From positions 1 through 64,000 of the forward strand of contig PDSF01000028.1 in NCBI GenBank assembly GCA_002748355.1: a DNA stretch of 64,000 nt, in the 5' to 3' direction. This DNA comes from Planctomycetota bacterium (lineage in GTDB: Bacteria; Planctomycetota; UBA1135; GCA-002748355). How positions within the stretch are numbered: the stretch's first letter is position 1; each line of letters starts with the position of its first letter. Shown here piece by piece: positions 33,745 to 42,442 of the stretch. The position numbers and the translations under genes are program-made. Below the pieces are notes generated by a model. The model was not told the origin of the DNA. It made no database searches and saw only the letters and a list, made by a program, of their open reading frames with translations.

Positions 33745-34839
33745 ATGTGGCGATTCCACCGCTACTACCTCCGTGAGATGCTGCTGAACCTGGGCATGAC
33801 CTTCCTCATGCTCTTCGGTGTCGCTCTGCTGGCGCTGCTTGCCCGCGGCATTTCGCGCACACAGGGGCAGGATATGTGGTTGGCGCTCTGGGTCACCCTG
33901 CTTTGGGCCATTGATATCGTTCCCGACCTCCTCGCGATCTCGACCTTGATCGCGACGGTATTCACCTTCGGGCGTGCGGCCGGCGACAACGAAATCACCG
34001 CGATCCGCATGGCGGGGGTGAGTCCCTTGCGCCTGCTCGGTTCGGTGCTGATCGTCGGAACCCTGACGGCGGGGCTCAATACTTATCTGCTGCACAACCT
34101 GATCCCCTACGCCCACTACAAGAAATACCGCCCCTTCGAGCAGCTCGCGGAGCAGTGGGTGGCCAACCTGCGCCCGAGCAATAACCGTATCGAGATGGGG
34201 GATCGGCTGGTGATGGCCTGGCATCGCCAGGATGAACAGGGCCGCTGGATCGACGTGCAGATCAAGGCGGAGGGCAGCGACGGCAACTCCTTCGAAGGTT
34301 TTGCCAAGCGGGTGTGGATGGAGAAGGGGGCGCGGGAGGGGCTTATTTATCTGAAGCTCCAGGGGCCCGAGGGATACCGCGGTGGCGAAGTCCACAACGG
34401 CAAGGCCATGCGCGGGACGATCAAGCTCGATCAGAATGCCGTGATTCGAATCAGCTTTGATGTCCGGGAAATTGCGGAGAAGGGGAAGCGGGCGGAGGGC
34501 ATCAAGGACTTGCCCACGGCCCAGTTGGTCGCCGAATACGAGCGCGGCGGGAGTGAGAATCCCGAAGTCTCGCGCTGGATGATCTGGCTGCGCAGCTTTA
34601 AGGGCTTTGCGAGCTTGCTCTTCGCTGTCGTCGCCTTTCCGATCGGCGTGCTCTCCAAGCGCTCGGGCCGGATGGCGGCCCTGTCGATGAGCGCCATTCC
34701 GCTGACCATCTACTTCGTGTGCTTCTACCTGGCGCCAGGGCTGGCGCGGCTGAGCGGCGAGCTTTGGCCGGTGGCGCTGCCAAGCGCGGTGATGTTGGTC
34801 TTGATTTGGATCCTGATGCGAAGGGCTTTCCGCGTATGA
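33745..34839 (+). CDS. lptF: LptF/LptG-family LPS export permease
   Basis: 364 residues, YjgP/YjgQ family. N-terminal transmembrane helices (MLLNLGMTFLMLFGVALLALLARG and following) and the coupling segment DNEITAIRMAGVSPLRLL typical of these permeases come first; then a periplasmic beta-jellyroll-like domain (about 130-270), then three transmembrane helices near the C-terminus (ASLLFAVVAFPIGVLS). With the partner gene next door and the LptB ATPase elsewhere it extracts LPS from the inner membrane. ATG 33745 is preceded by GGGGAG. It overlaps the next gene by 4 bases. Which of the two genes is F and which G cannot be decided firmly. Confidence 0.85.
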   Translation: MWRFHRYYLREMLLNLGMTFLMLFGVALLALLARGISRTQGQDMWLALWVTLLWAIDIVPDLLAISTLIATVFTFGRAAGDNEITAIRMAGVSPLRLLGSVLIVGTLTAGLNTYLLHNLIPYAHYKKYRPFEQLAEQWVANLRPSNNRIEMGDRLVMAWHRQDEQGRWIDVQIKAEGSDGNSFEGFAKRVWMEKGAREGLIYLKLQGPEGYRGGEVHNGKAMRGTIKLDQNAVIRISFDVREIAEKGKRAEGIKDLPTAQLVAEYERGGSENPEVSRWMIWLRSFKGFASLLFAVVAFPIGVLSKRSGRMAALSMSAIPLTIYFVCFYLAPGLARLSGELWPVALPSAVMLVLIWILMRRAFRV

Positions 34840-35942
34840 GGTCCCCCTTCGATCGCTTGGACCGCTATGTCGCCCGGGCCATGCTCGGCTCCTGGGTGAT
34901 TTGCCTCTGCTTCTTGGTCGGCATCTTCGTCCTCCTCGATTTGCTGCAGAACTTCGACAAGTTCCAGGATGGGCTGGCCAAGCTGCCGCCAGGGCATGAC
35001 CAGCTCGGTCTGCTCAATATCCCGCTGTACTACCTTTCCTTCCTGCCCTTCGTTTTCCTCCAGGTCGCTCCCTTTGTAACCGTTTTGGCGGCGATGTTCG
35101 CGGTCAGCCGCCTAATGGGGGCTTCGGAACTCACGCCCATGCTCTTTACCGGGCGGAGCATCCTCCGAGTCCTTCGGCCGATCTTCGTCTGGGCCCTGCT
35201 CGTTGCCGTGGGCATGGGGGTCGTGCGTGAGTGGGTCACCCCCAAGCTACTCCTGGTGAAGGACGATTTGCAGGCGGTGCTGAAGGGGCAGACCGACCGG
35301 AGTTATGGCAACTTGGTGATGATGCTCGATGAGCGTCTAACGGCCTTCGTAGACGTCTTCAACGTCTACGAAGACAGGATCGAAGGGCTCAAGGTCTACG
35401 ATAAACGCGAACTCGAACGCCCCTCTTTGATTACACGGGCTGCGGTCGCCAAGTATCTCGAGGACGGAGCCAAAGGCAGCGGCTGGTATCTCGAAGGAGG
35501 TTCGCGCCAACGATATGGCGAGACCGAAGTCGAGGAGCTGGCCTTTACCCGAATCAAGGGCTTTGAGCCCGAGGACATACGCAAGCAGCTGAAGGAGCGC
35601 CGGGAGCTACTCGACCTCAGCTACAGCGATTGCCTGGAGCGCCTCGAACGCCAGCCCGAACTCGCCGAGCTCAGCTTTGCCTTCCATCACTTCTTTACCT
35701 TCCCGCTGGCCAATATCGTGCTTCTGCTCCTGGCCCTGCCCTTTGCCCTGCGCTTTGAACGCGGCAGCCGCGCCGAGCGCATGGTCTCGGCGCTAGCGAT
35801 CTGCGGCGCGTATCTGGTCAGTGATCTGGTGAGCCAAAACCTCGGTGCTCGCGGCACTCTGCACCCGGTCGTGGCCGGGTGGCTGCCGACCGTGCTCTTC
35901 GGCAGCCTCGGGCTTGTGCTCTTCGACGCGGTTCAGAGCTGA
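34836..35942 (+). CDS. lptG: LptG/LptF-family LPS export permease
   Basis: 368 residues, second YjgP/YjgQ permease. LDRYVARAMLGSWVICLCFLVGIFVLLDLLQNFDKF at the start, LPFVFLQVAPFVTVLAAMFAVSRLMGASELTPMLFTGRSILRVL for the second and third helices and the coupling helix, a periplasmic domain from about 130 to 280, and three C-terminal helices (FTFPLANIVLLLLALPFALRF). The start ATG 34836 shares ATGA with the lptF stop, so the pair is translationally coupled and should form the heterodimer of the LPS transporter. The downstream gene is convergent. Confidence 0.87.
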   Translation: MRSPFDRLDRYVARAMLGSWVICLCFLVGIFVLLDLLQNFDKFQDGLAKLPPGHDQLGLLNIPLYYLSFLPFVFLQVAPFVTVLAAMFAVSRLMGASELTPMLFTGRSILRVLRPIFVWALLVAVGMGVVREWVTPKLLLVKDDLQAVLKGQTDRSYGNLVMMLDERLTAFVDVFNVYEDRIEGLKVYDKRELERPSLITRAAVAKYLEDGAKGSGWYLEGGSRQRYGETEVEELAFTRIKGFEPEDIRKQLKERRELLDLSYSDCLERLERQPELAELSFAFHHFFTFPLANIVLLLLALPFALRFERGSRAERMVSALAICGAYLVSDLVSQNLGARGTLHPVVAGWLPTVLFGSLGLVLFDAVQS

Positions 35943-35972
35943 GGAGGAGCGGCCTGGCCTGCCAGCAGCGCT

Positions 35973-37478
35973 TCAGCGAGCTTTGAGCACGAAGCCAGAG
36001 AAGATCCCTTTGCTGATGGGCTCCCAGCTGGCGTGCTGCTCGAGCCAAGCGAGCAGGGGCGGCCAATCGCGCTGCATCGCAGCGCGGGCCTCCTTGCTGA
36101 CGATCAGCGGCCCTTTGCCTTTCGCCGTCCAGGAGGCGAAGAGCTCAGGCATGATCCGGTAGATATGGGACTTGAAGACATCGGGTCCCTTGGCGGCGAC
36201 GGCCGGTGCCATGAGCATCCACCAGCTTTCGAGCATCTGCACGTCATGGATGTCGGTGTCGGCGAGGAGGGTGATGCCGCGCACGCCGTAGTAGACGATG
36301 ACGGTGGACTCGCTGTCTGCGAGTTGCCGAAGATCCTTGGCCCAGTTCCAGACCGCTTCTGGGTGGCGGCTGGTATAGCTGAGGGTATTCCCCAGCCCAT
36401 AGCCCATGAGGCCGAGGGTCACGACTAGGACCACGGCACGGCTTTTGGCGCCTAAGCCCTGGGGGCGCGAGGAGGCGGCACTCAGCAGCAGCAGCAGCGG
36501 CAGTGGGGCCAGGTAATAGGCGCCGTATTCGTAGATATTCCAGTGCCCGAAGAAGAGGAGGTAGGGGAGGAGTATCGATACCGCCATACCGAGCCAGCGG
36601 CCGCGAAGGGCGAAGCCGCCGGCGACTAAGGCGGCGCCGATCGGCAGCAATACCTCGTGCCCGAGATACTCAAGCCAGGTGCTGAGATCGCGCCAGCCCA
36701 ATAGATCGAGGGCGAAGAGGGTGTGGGCATCGCTAAGCTGTTCCTCGCCGCCTCCGAAGACGCGCGCCTTGAGCAGAGGTTCTGCGAGCTTGAACAAGAG
36801 CACCGGGCCAAAGAGCAGCAGATAACGGGAGATCTCGCTCCACTGCGGCAGCCGCAGCAGTCGCCCCTGACGCAGGTGTAAGCAGAGCAGCAGGCCGGGC
36901 CAGAGTAGGAGCGACGAAGAATGGCTGGTGTATACCGCCAAGAGCAGGATGGTGGCGCTGGGCCAGAGCCAGAGGCGCCGACCATGCTCGGCCTCGCTCG
37001 CCAGAACACGGTCAAGGCAGAGGAGGAAGGCGCAGCACCAGAAGAGATGATGCGCGTGGTTTTCGACGGTCGTCGAGTAGAAGAGCACAGCTGGGCAGGC
37101 GGCGAAGATCAGCGTCCATAGCCACGGGTGCCGGGCGCCGGGGCAGAGGGCGCGCGAGCTGGCCAAGAGCCGATGCATCAGCAGCACCGCGGCGCCGCCG
37201 CAGAGCGCAGAGAAGAGGAAGGCGGCGCTGCGGGTGGAGATTCCGAAGAACTCGGCCAGGGTGCAGAAACCCTTCATCACCGGCAAATACAGCAGGTGGT
37301 GGCCGAGGAGATTCCCTTCTTGCAGATACCAGATGTAGCTAATCCCGTCGCCGTGCGGTTGTGGCTGCAGGAGCAGCAAAAAGGCGAGGAAGGCGAGGAG
37401 GGCAACGCGGAGGCTCAGCCCCCAGCCCACAGGGGACGGCTGCGTCATTGGCACGGTCTGTGAGCTTGGGCCAGGCAT
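35973..37478 (-). CDS. Polytopic membrane protein, GT-C glycosyltransferase-like
   Basis: 501 residues with about ten hydrophobic helices and a soluble C-terminal domain of about 110 residues. The N-terminal QPQPHGDGISYIWYLQEGNLLGHHLLY loop after the first helix carries the Asp placed as in GT-C transferases (the D of the first periplasmic loop), and VENHAHHLFW and YTSHSSSLLLWPGLL are further conserved-looking loops. Such proteins use lipid-linked sugars. The C-terminal part (SESTVIVYYGVRGITLLADTDIHDVQML) is like the soluble tail found in these proteins. The exact function is unknown. ATG 37478 or ATG 37448 could be the start. It follows an SDR gene on the same strand by about 40 bases. Confidence 0.6.
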   Translation of the reverse strand: MPGPSSQTVPMTQPSPVGWGLSLRVALLAFLAFLLLLQPQPHGDGISYIWYLQEGNLLGHHLLYLPVMKGFCTLAEFFGISTRSAAFLFSALCGGAAVLLMHRLLASSRALCPGARHPWLWTLIFAACPAVLFYSTTVENHAHHLFWCCAFLLCLDRVLASEAEHGRRLWLWPSATILLLAVYTSHSSSLLLWPGLLLCLHLRQGRLLRLPQWSEISRYLLLFGPVLLFKLAEPLLKARVFGGGEEQLSDAHTLFALDLLGWRDLSTWLEYLGHEVLLPIGAALVAGGFALRGRWLGMAVSILLPYLLFFGHWNIYEYGAYYLAPLPLLLLLSAASSRPQGLGAKSRAVVLVVTLGLMGYGLGNTLSYTSRHPEAVWNWAKDLRQLADSESTVIVYYGVRGITLLADTDIHDVQMLESWWMLMAPAVAAKGPDVFKSHIYRIMPELFASWTAKGKGPLIVSKEARAAMQRDWPPLLAWLEQHASWEPISKGIFSGFVLKAR

Positions 37479-37517
37479 GGTGATCGGTAGTAGGTGATCC
37501 GTCTTAGGGGGATCGAA

Positions 37518-38288
37518 TTACTTGTCTCGGTGGATGTGCCAGGGGTCGGCCTGGATGGTCGGCATGACTTGGATGCGATCCAGGTTGACGTGTGCCTTGC
37601 GGGTGGCGGCGAAGAGAATGCACTCGGCGACGTCCTCGGCGTGCAAGGGCTCAAGCCCTTCGTAGACCTTGGCCGCTTTTTCTTCATCTCCCTCGAAGCG
37701 CACTGGGCTGAACTCGGTATCCACCAGGCCCGGGTCCACGGTCGTGACGCGGATGCCCTGGCCCAAGGTCTCTCGGCGCATCGACTCGCAGAGGGACCAC
37801 AGCGCGCGCTTGCTGGCGCAGTACACCGAAGCTCCGGCGTAGCCGTGATGCCCGGCGACGCTACCGACCATGATCACGTGGCCGCGCTTACGTTGCATCA
37901 TTCCCGGTAGCAGGGCGCGGGTCATGTGGAGCACGCCCATGACGTTGGTCTCGATCATCTCGCGCCACATCGAGCCCTCGGCTTCGAAGAGCTTTTCGAG
38001 GCCGAGGGCCTTACCGGCGTTGTTGACTAGGCAGTCGATCGGGCCGAAGTTCTTTTCGAGTTTAGAGAGGAAGCTCTCGATGTCGTCTTGGTTACAGACA
38101 TCGAGTTCGGCGCCGAAGACCTTGGGGGCGCCGCTCTCTTCGAGTTCGGGCAGGAGAGCGGCGATGCGCTCCTGTCGGCGGGCGCCGACAGCGACGCTCC
38201 AACCTTCCTTAGCGAAGGCCAAGGCCGTTGCCCGGCCGATTCCTGAGGATGCTCCAGTAACGAGAACGGATGGGCTGTGTTGAGTCAT
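37518..38288 (-). CDS. Short-chain dehydrogenase/reductase
   Basis: 256-residue classical SDR. Cofactor loop TGASSGIG (11-18), VNNAG, MVGSVAGHHGYAGASVYCASKRAL with the catalytic Ser, Tyr and Lys, and VDPGLVDTEF. GARRQER after the second strand, with Arg residues in place of an acidic residue, suggests NADPH. The pattern is closest to YdfG-like NADP-dependent dehydrogenases of 3-hydroxy acids and serine or threonine. Lies 51 bases downstream of the cydB-like gene and 39 bases upstream of the membrane protein gene; the three may form an operon, with no obvious shared pathway. Confidence 0.9.
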   Translation of the reverse strand: MTQHSPSVLVTGASSGIGRATALAFAKEGWSVAVGARRQERIAALLPELEESGAPKVFGAELDVCNQDDIESFLSKLEKNFGPIDCLVNNAGKALGLEKLFEAEGSMWREMIETNVMGVLHMTRALLPGMMQRKRGHVIMVGSVAGHHGYAGASVYCASKRALWSLCESMRRETLGQGIRVTTVDPGLVDTEFSPVRFEGDEEKAAKVYEGLEPLHAEDVAECILFAATRKAHVNLDRIQVMPTIQADPWHIHRDK

Positions 38289-38339
38289 CCGGGGGATTCT
38301 CGGGGCTGGGCTGGCCGAGCGGGAGGAAAAAGCGGCCCG

Positions 38340-39374
38340 TTAGCGGGGCTCGTTGCTGGGGAGCTTTCCTTCGCGACTTTGCCGCATTCGTCCGAGCAAG
38401 ACCCAGAGTGAGACCGCCAGCAGCAGTACGCCGGGTAAGCCGAAGAGCAGTGCGTCGCCGAGCTCGGCCTCGGCCGCAGCACTAGCGCTCACGTGCACGC
38501 CGGTTCCTTCTTCGAAGCCGGGAAGTATCCACGGGTAGGAAGCAAAGGCTGCGCTGAGCACAAGGCTGACCAGCATCGTTGTCGAGGCGAAGAAGGCTTG
38601 CGACTCGTGTCCAAAGCGAAGTGCCGGTATCGAAATGACCAGGCAGGCGACCGTAGCCGCCGGGAATACACCGCCGACGGGTGATTCGATAAAGCTATGG
38701 CGGAGGTTGGGCTGGGCTAAGAACGAGGCCAGGGTCAGCGCCAGGAAAAGCCCGAGTAATGGCCAAGTGCTGAATAACGCTAGGCGCCGGGCGCGGAGGC
38801 GTGCCGGACCTTGGCAGCGGGCCGCGAACCAGATGCAGCCATGCCGCCAGAGTAGGATCAGCGCTGATACGCCGACGAAGATCGGGTAGGGGCGTAGCAG
38901 GCAGATATCGGAATCGGCTTGGTGGAGGATCGGCAGATAGAACTGGCCGTTGGCGTCGAGGGGGAAGCCGCGAATGAAATTGCCCAGGGCGAGGCCATAG
39001 GCAAAGACCAGTAGGCAGCTCGTTAGGACAAAGAGCCGGCCCCAGAGCAGGGAGGAGGCGCCCCGTTCCGGATGCAAGCGGATCGCCAGCCCGCGAAGTA
39101 GGAGCAGGGCCAGCAGAAAGGCCAGGGGGTAGAACAGCTCCGATTGCGATGCGGCTTGGAACTGAGGGTAGGCGGAGATCAGGAGCACGGCGCTAGCGAC
39201 CAGCCAGAGCTCGCTGCCGTCGAAGAAGGGGCGGAGGGTTCGTCGCAGCATTCCCGCGTCGCCGGGCTCGCGGGCGACGAAGGGCCAGGCCAAGCCGGCC
39301 CCCAGGTGGAGGCCGCCAAAGGCGAGGTAGAGCGCGACCGTAGCGGCGACGGTCCAGAACCAGAGTGTTTCCAT
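38340..39374 (-). CDS. cydB: Cytochrome bd-type quinol oxidase subunit II (CydB-like), orphan
   Basis: 344 residues with eight to nine transmembrane helices. The N-terminal METLWFWTVAATVALYLAFGGLHLGAGLAWPF matches the start of CydB (W....... YL...G.DLG.G), as do the RRTLRPFFDGSELWLVASAV segment and LRGLAIRLH. In bd oxidases CydB has no heme of its own and needs CydA. No cydA gene is adjacent: upstream lies a dispersed repeat and a divergent secreted-protein gene. The family also has CydB-like subunits that sit apart. ATG 39374 is preceded by an AGGAG on the minus strand. Function without CydA nearby is open. Confidence 0.8.
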   Translation of the reverse strand: METLWFWTVAATVALYLAFGGLHLGAGLAWPFVAREPGDAGMLRRTLRPFFDGSELWLVASAVLLISAYPQFQAASQSELFYPLAFLLALLLLRGLAIRLHPERGASSLLWGRLFVLTSCLLVFAYGLALGNFIRGFPLDANGQFYLPILHQADSDICLLRPYPIFVGVSALILLWRHGCIWFAARCQGPARLRARRLALFSTWPLLGLFLALTLASFLAQPNLRHSFIESPVGGVFPAATVACLVISIPALRFGHESQAFFASTTMLVSLVLSAAFASYPWILPGFEEGTGVHVSASAAAEAELGDALLFGLPGVLLLAVSLWVLLGRMRQSREGKLPSNEPR

Positions 39375-39780
39375 GTGCGCTCCTCTCGGGCTGGGCCCAG
39401 CAGGACTCTTGGATGGCTGGAGCTAGCAGGCTGTTGAAAAAGGCCGACGAGTGACAGAGTGCCGGATCCGGGCCCTCTTTGGCGCCAGAAAACGTCGGCG
39501 ATTTTGCTGATTCGTCCAGGCTTTTTGGCAGTGAAGGGGAGTGGTCGACGGGGCTTTGCCGCCACAGGCCGTATTGAACGGCCTTCTACGCCATGCTTCT
39601 GGAGGAAGGAAAGGGACAAATCGTCGCGGCGGCGCCGACGGCTTGGGGGCTGAGCTTGCCGAAGCCAGCGAATGATGCTTGGATCTCGATGAAATCGCGC
39701 CTAGCCAGGCTGGGACAGCCGATAAGAGCCTGGTTAGCATGCCCGCCGCCGGCACGACAACCCTTCAGGGCAGGTCCCCA
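39375..39780. other. Intergenic region carrying dispersed repeat copy B
   Basis: Divergent promoter region between the cydB-like gene and a secreted-protein gene. Apart from the repeat (39425-39512) I see no gene; open frames here are not domain-like. Confidence 0.6.
39425..39512 (+). repeat. Dispersed intergenic repeat, copy B
   Basis: Begins TAGCAGGCTGTTGAAAAAG, contains GTGACAGAGTGCCGG and ends GATTTTGCTGATTCGTCC. GCCGACG (39443-39449) pairs perfectly with CGTCGGC (39493-39499). Related to copies at 43590-43677 and 50428-50512. Confidence 0.75.
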
Positions 39781-40962
39781 ATGGTTCAGCAATACTCCTG
39801 GCTCATGATTCCCGAGATCGAATCCTCTCGCGCTCGGCTCGTAACGGGCCTACGGAGCCTATTCGCGTTGTTCTGCCTGCTCGGAGTCCTGCCTGCCCAG
39901 TCTCCGCAGCCGAGCCAGCAGCCGAACTCGAAGGAGACGAACGAGGCGGCGGTGCTCCAGCGCTTCGAGCGCTTGGACCCTTCTGCTCAGAAGGAGCTAC
40001 TGCGCCTCCTAGAGCGCCGCATCGAGCTAGATCCGGATCCGCTGGTGCAGAGCATTTATTGGTTCGGACCGCCGAGTAAGCAGGTGCCGGTGGCCACTCC
40101 TCCTCCGGTGCACTCGGCCGAGATTTGGGCCAAGGGCGTGGCGCCGAAGCGGCGCATCCTTCGGAGTTCCGACCCCTTGTATCGACGTTTGCGCCAGCGG
40201 GTGCCGCCAGCGGTTTTTGTTCCCGAGCTCAGCAAGGAGATCTGGTACGACTGGCAGAAGGGGATCCTGGTCCGGCGGGCCGAGCCGCTCTCGCCTTTGG
40301 AGCGCTTCCGTAACGTGCTGCGAGGATTCGTGCCGCGCAGCGATGCCGCTATGGCGGAGTTACTCCGGAACTGTGACCAGGTCCCGGAATACCGCCGACT
40401 CAGTGTCTATTTCGGTCATTGCTATGCCGACCTCTCGGGGCAGGCCTTTTTGGGGATTACCCTCTACGAGACCTGGTTGCAGCCTGATCGGCTGGATGTG
40501 CCCGATGTCGATTCGATCCCTTACGCGGTCGAGATCCTGGGGAGCAGGAGTTTCCGCTCACCGATCCCGGCGGGACCGAAACGCGAGTCGTTATATCAGC
40601 GGATCATGGAAGGGGCTCTGCGCTACCGGAAGTTCCGAACCCTGCGTGAGGCGGCGGCCGCCGCCTTCGTTGCCGATTCACCCAAGGTCCAGCCGGGTTA
40701 TGAGGCGCTGTTGCCTCGCTTACACCTGCTGCACAGCTATATCGGAGATGATGCCGAGCGCTTGGGCCAGTGTTTGATTCGAGTCGGCGACCGCGATGCG
40801 CTGATCGGGCTCCTGGACCAGCTCATCCTCGAGGGGCCCGAGGGTCGCAAGCGAGAGGCTTATGAACGCCGAGAGTCTCGCCGTGCGGCATTACAGGCGA
40901 TGGCCAAAAAAATGCACCGGCTGGCTTTGGCGGCACTGAAGAAGGCCGAAGCTACTCGCTGA
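39781..40962 (+). CDS. Secreted protein of unknown function
   Basis: 393 residues. After a short start comes a hydrophobic signal segment (LRSLFALFCLLGVLPAQS); cleavage would be near residue 40. A Pro/Gln/Ser-rich linker (QSPQPSQQPNS) follows, then a soluble protein without motifs that I recognise: aromatic segments EIWYDWQKGILV and YRRLSVYFGHCYADLSGQAFLGITLYETWLQP, and a C-terminal basic helical part. ATG 39781 has AGGGCAGG upstream; ATG 39805 would also serve. It converges on the CCA-adding enzyme gene, overlapping it by 11 bases. Confidence 0.7.
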   Translation: MVQQYSWLMIPEIESSRARLVTGLRSLFALFCLLGVLPAQSPQPSQQPNSKETNEAAVLQRFERLDPSAQKELLRLLERRIELDPDPLVQSIYWFGPPSKQVPVATPPPVHSAEIWAKGVAPKRRILRSSDPLYRRLRQRVPPAVFVPELSKEIWYDWQKGILVRRAEPLSPLERFRNVLRGFVPRSDAAMAELLRNCDQVPEYRRLSVYFGHCYADLSGQAFLGITLYETWLQPDRLDVPDVDSIPYAVEILGSRSFRSPIPAGPKRESLYQRIMEGALRYRKFRTLREAAAAAFVADSPKVQPGYEALLPRLHLLHSYIGDDAERLGQCLIRVGDRDALIGLLDQLILEGPEGRKREAYERRESRRAALQAMAKKMHRLALAALKKAEATR

Positions 40963-42340
40963 GCACTCGGTCGAGAATGAGTTCCGGATCCTCCAGACCT
41001 TCCTGGTCCTGAATCTCACGGCACTCCGAGAGTATCCTCTTGAAGTCGGGCCCGGGTGTGAGTCCTCGCGCGATAAGGTGGCGGCCGAACACTACGTCCG
41101 TGGGGGGGGCGCTGGCGCTATCGAACTCTTTGGCCTTTTCGAGGAAAAGGTCGATAGCCGGAAAGGAGCGGGCGAGTGCGTCGGCGGTGCTGCGGCCGAG
41201 GCTGTCTGCTCGCGCCAGGCGGGCGAGTTCTTCGATTGTGGTGCCAGCGGCGTCGAGTGTTCGAGCTAGGCGTCGATAGGCCCTCGGGCTGGCTGGCATA
41301 TTGGCTGTGATGAACTGTACCGGGGCGAGGTGATTGCGGACCAGTGCCACGACCGCCTCTTGCAGGGGAGCGGTTTTTGCCAGTCTGGAGAGGAAGCTCC
41401 GGGTCGGGTCTTCGCCCTTGGGCTCGTGAGCCGGCGAGCGAATCCGTCCGTCTTCCATCTCGACGGTGGTCAGGGGCTTACCGAGATCGTGGCAGAGGGC
41501 CGAATACATCAGCCTCTCATCAGCAGGGGCGTTGCCGCTACGGAGTCCCGATGCTGCGTCGATCACCATCATCGTGTGGTTCCAAACATCGCCTTCGGGG
41601 TGCCAGCTTGGGTCCTGCGGGCATTGCCTAAGCGCGGCGATCTCGGGGAACTGGGGCAGCGTCCCAGAGTCGTGCAAGAACTGCAGGCCAATCGAGGGCC
41701 GCTGAGCGCGCAGCAGTAGTTTGTCCCATTCGGTACCGATACGTTCGGCGGAAAGGCTGGCGAAGGACATACCGCGGGTGCAGTGGAGGAGGCGATCCGA
41801 GGCCGAGAACTCAAGCCGTGCCAGCAGCTGCATCGCCCGTAATGGTCGTAGCGGATCTTCGCTCCACCGCTCAGCAGCAATAGGGTGCAGGCGTCGACGG
41901 CGAAGGTCGTCGATACCGGCGAGAGGATCCAGGAGCAGGCCGCTCCGCGCCTCCATGCCGATGGCATTGCAAGTAAAGTCGCGCCGAAGTACCGATTCTT
42001 TGAAAGGTAAGTCCGGGACTAACTCGACTTCGAAATCACGGTGGCCTGAGCCGTTCGCATGCTCGCGTCTGGGAAGAGCCCACTCGATACCCAGGCAAAC
42101 GGCGACGCCGAAGCGGGCGCCCCGAGTGTCCACTTGGGCAAAGCCCGAGAGCAGGTCGACCAAATGGTCATACGTCATCCCTTGGACTTCGATGTCGATA
42201 TCGAGGGGTTCTCGGCCTAGTACTAGGTCGCGGACGAACCCCCCGACGCAGATCGAGCGGCCCCCCGCCGCGTGGATGCGGTCAAAGCAAGTTTGGAGAC
42301 CTACGAGGGCCTCCATCGGTGGGCGTGGATCGAGTTTCAT
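40952..42340 (-). CDS. cca: CCA-adding enzyme / tRNA nucleotidyltransferase with HD domain
   Basis: 462 residues. The class II nucleotidyltransferase head shows GGFVRDLVLG (33-42), DIDIEV (47-52, the two metal-binding Asp) and RRDFTCNAIGME; next come the RERWSEDPLRPLRAMQLLARLEF-type neck segment that reads the incoming base, and an HD domain (WHPEGDVWNHTMMVIDAA and SALCHDLGKPLTT) that in E. coli has phosphatase activity. It repairs or adds the CCA tail of tRNAs. All three tRNAs in the window already encode CCA, so a repair role is likely. ATG 42340. Confidence 0.9.
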   Translation of the reverse strand: MKLDPRPPMEALVGLQTCFDRIHAAGGRSICVGGFVRDLVLGREPLDIDIEVQGMTYDHLVDLLSGFAQVDTRGARFGVAVCLGIEWALPRREHANGSGHRDFEVELVPDLPFKESVLRRDFTCNAIGMEARSGLLLDPLAGIDDLRRRRLHPIAAERWSEDPLRPLRAMQLLARLEFSASDRLLHCTRGMSFASLSAERIGTEWDKLLLRAQRPSIGLQFLHDSGTLPQFPEIAALRQCPQDPSWHPEGDVWNHTMMVIDAASGLRSGNAPADERLMYSALCHDLGKPLTTVEMEDGRIRSPAHEPKGEDPTRSFLSRLAKTAPLQEAVVALVRNHLAPVQFITANMPASPRAYRRLARTLDAAGTTIEELARLARADSLGRSTADALARSFPAIDLFLEKAKEFDSASAPPTDVVFGRHLIARGLTPGPDFKRILSECREIQDQEGLEDPELILDRVLSE

Positions 42341-42392
42341 CGTTGCTTGTGCTCACACTCAGGAGCGGCCAGGGTCATCGTCCTCGTGAGCC

Positions 42393-42429
42393 TAACAGGC
42401 TGCTGAAGAAGTCGCGCGCTAACAGATGG
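42393..42429 (+). repeat. Dispersed intergenic repeat, copy C
   Basis: TAACAGGCTGCTGAAGAAGT then CGCGCGCTAACAGATGG; truncated right before the ribosome binding site of the PepSY-type gene. The last 28 bases match copy E closely. Confidence 0.7.
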
Positions 42430-42442
42430 AGAGGAGCCCGTC

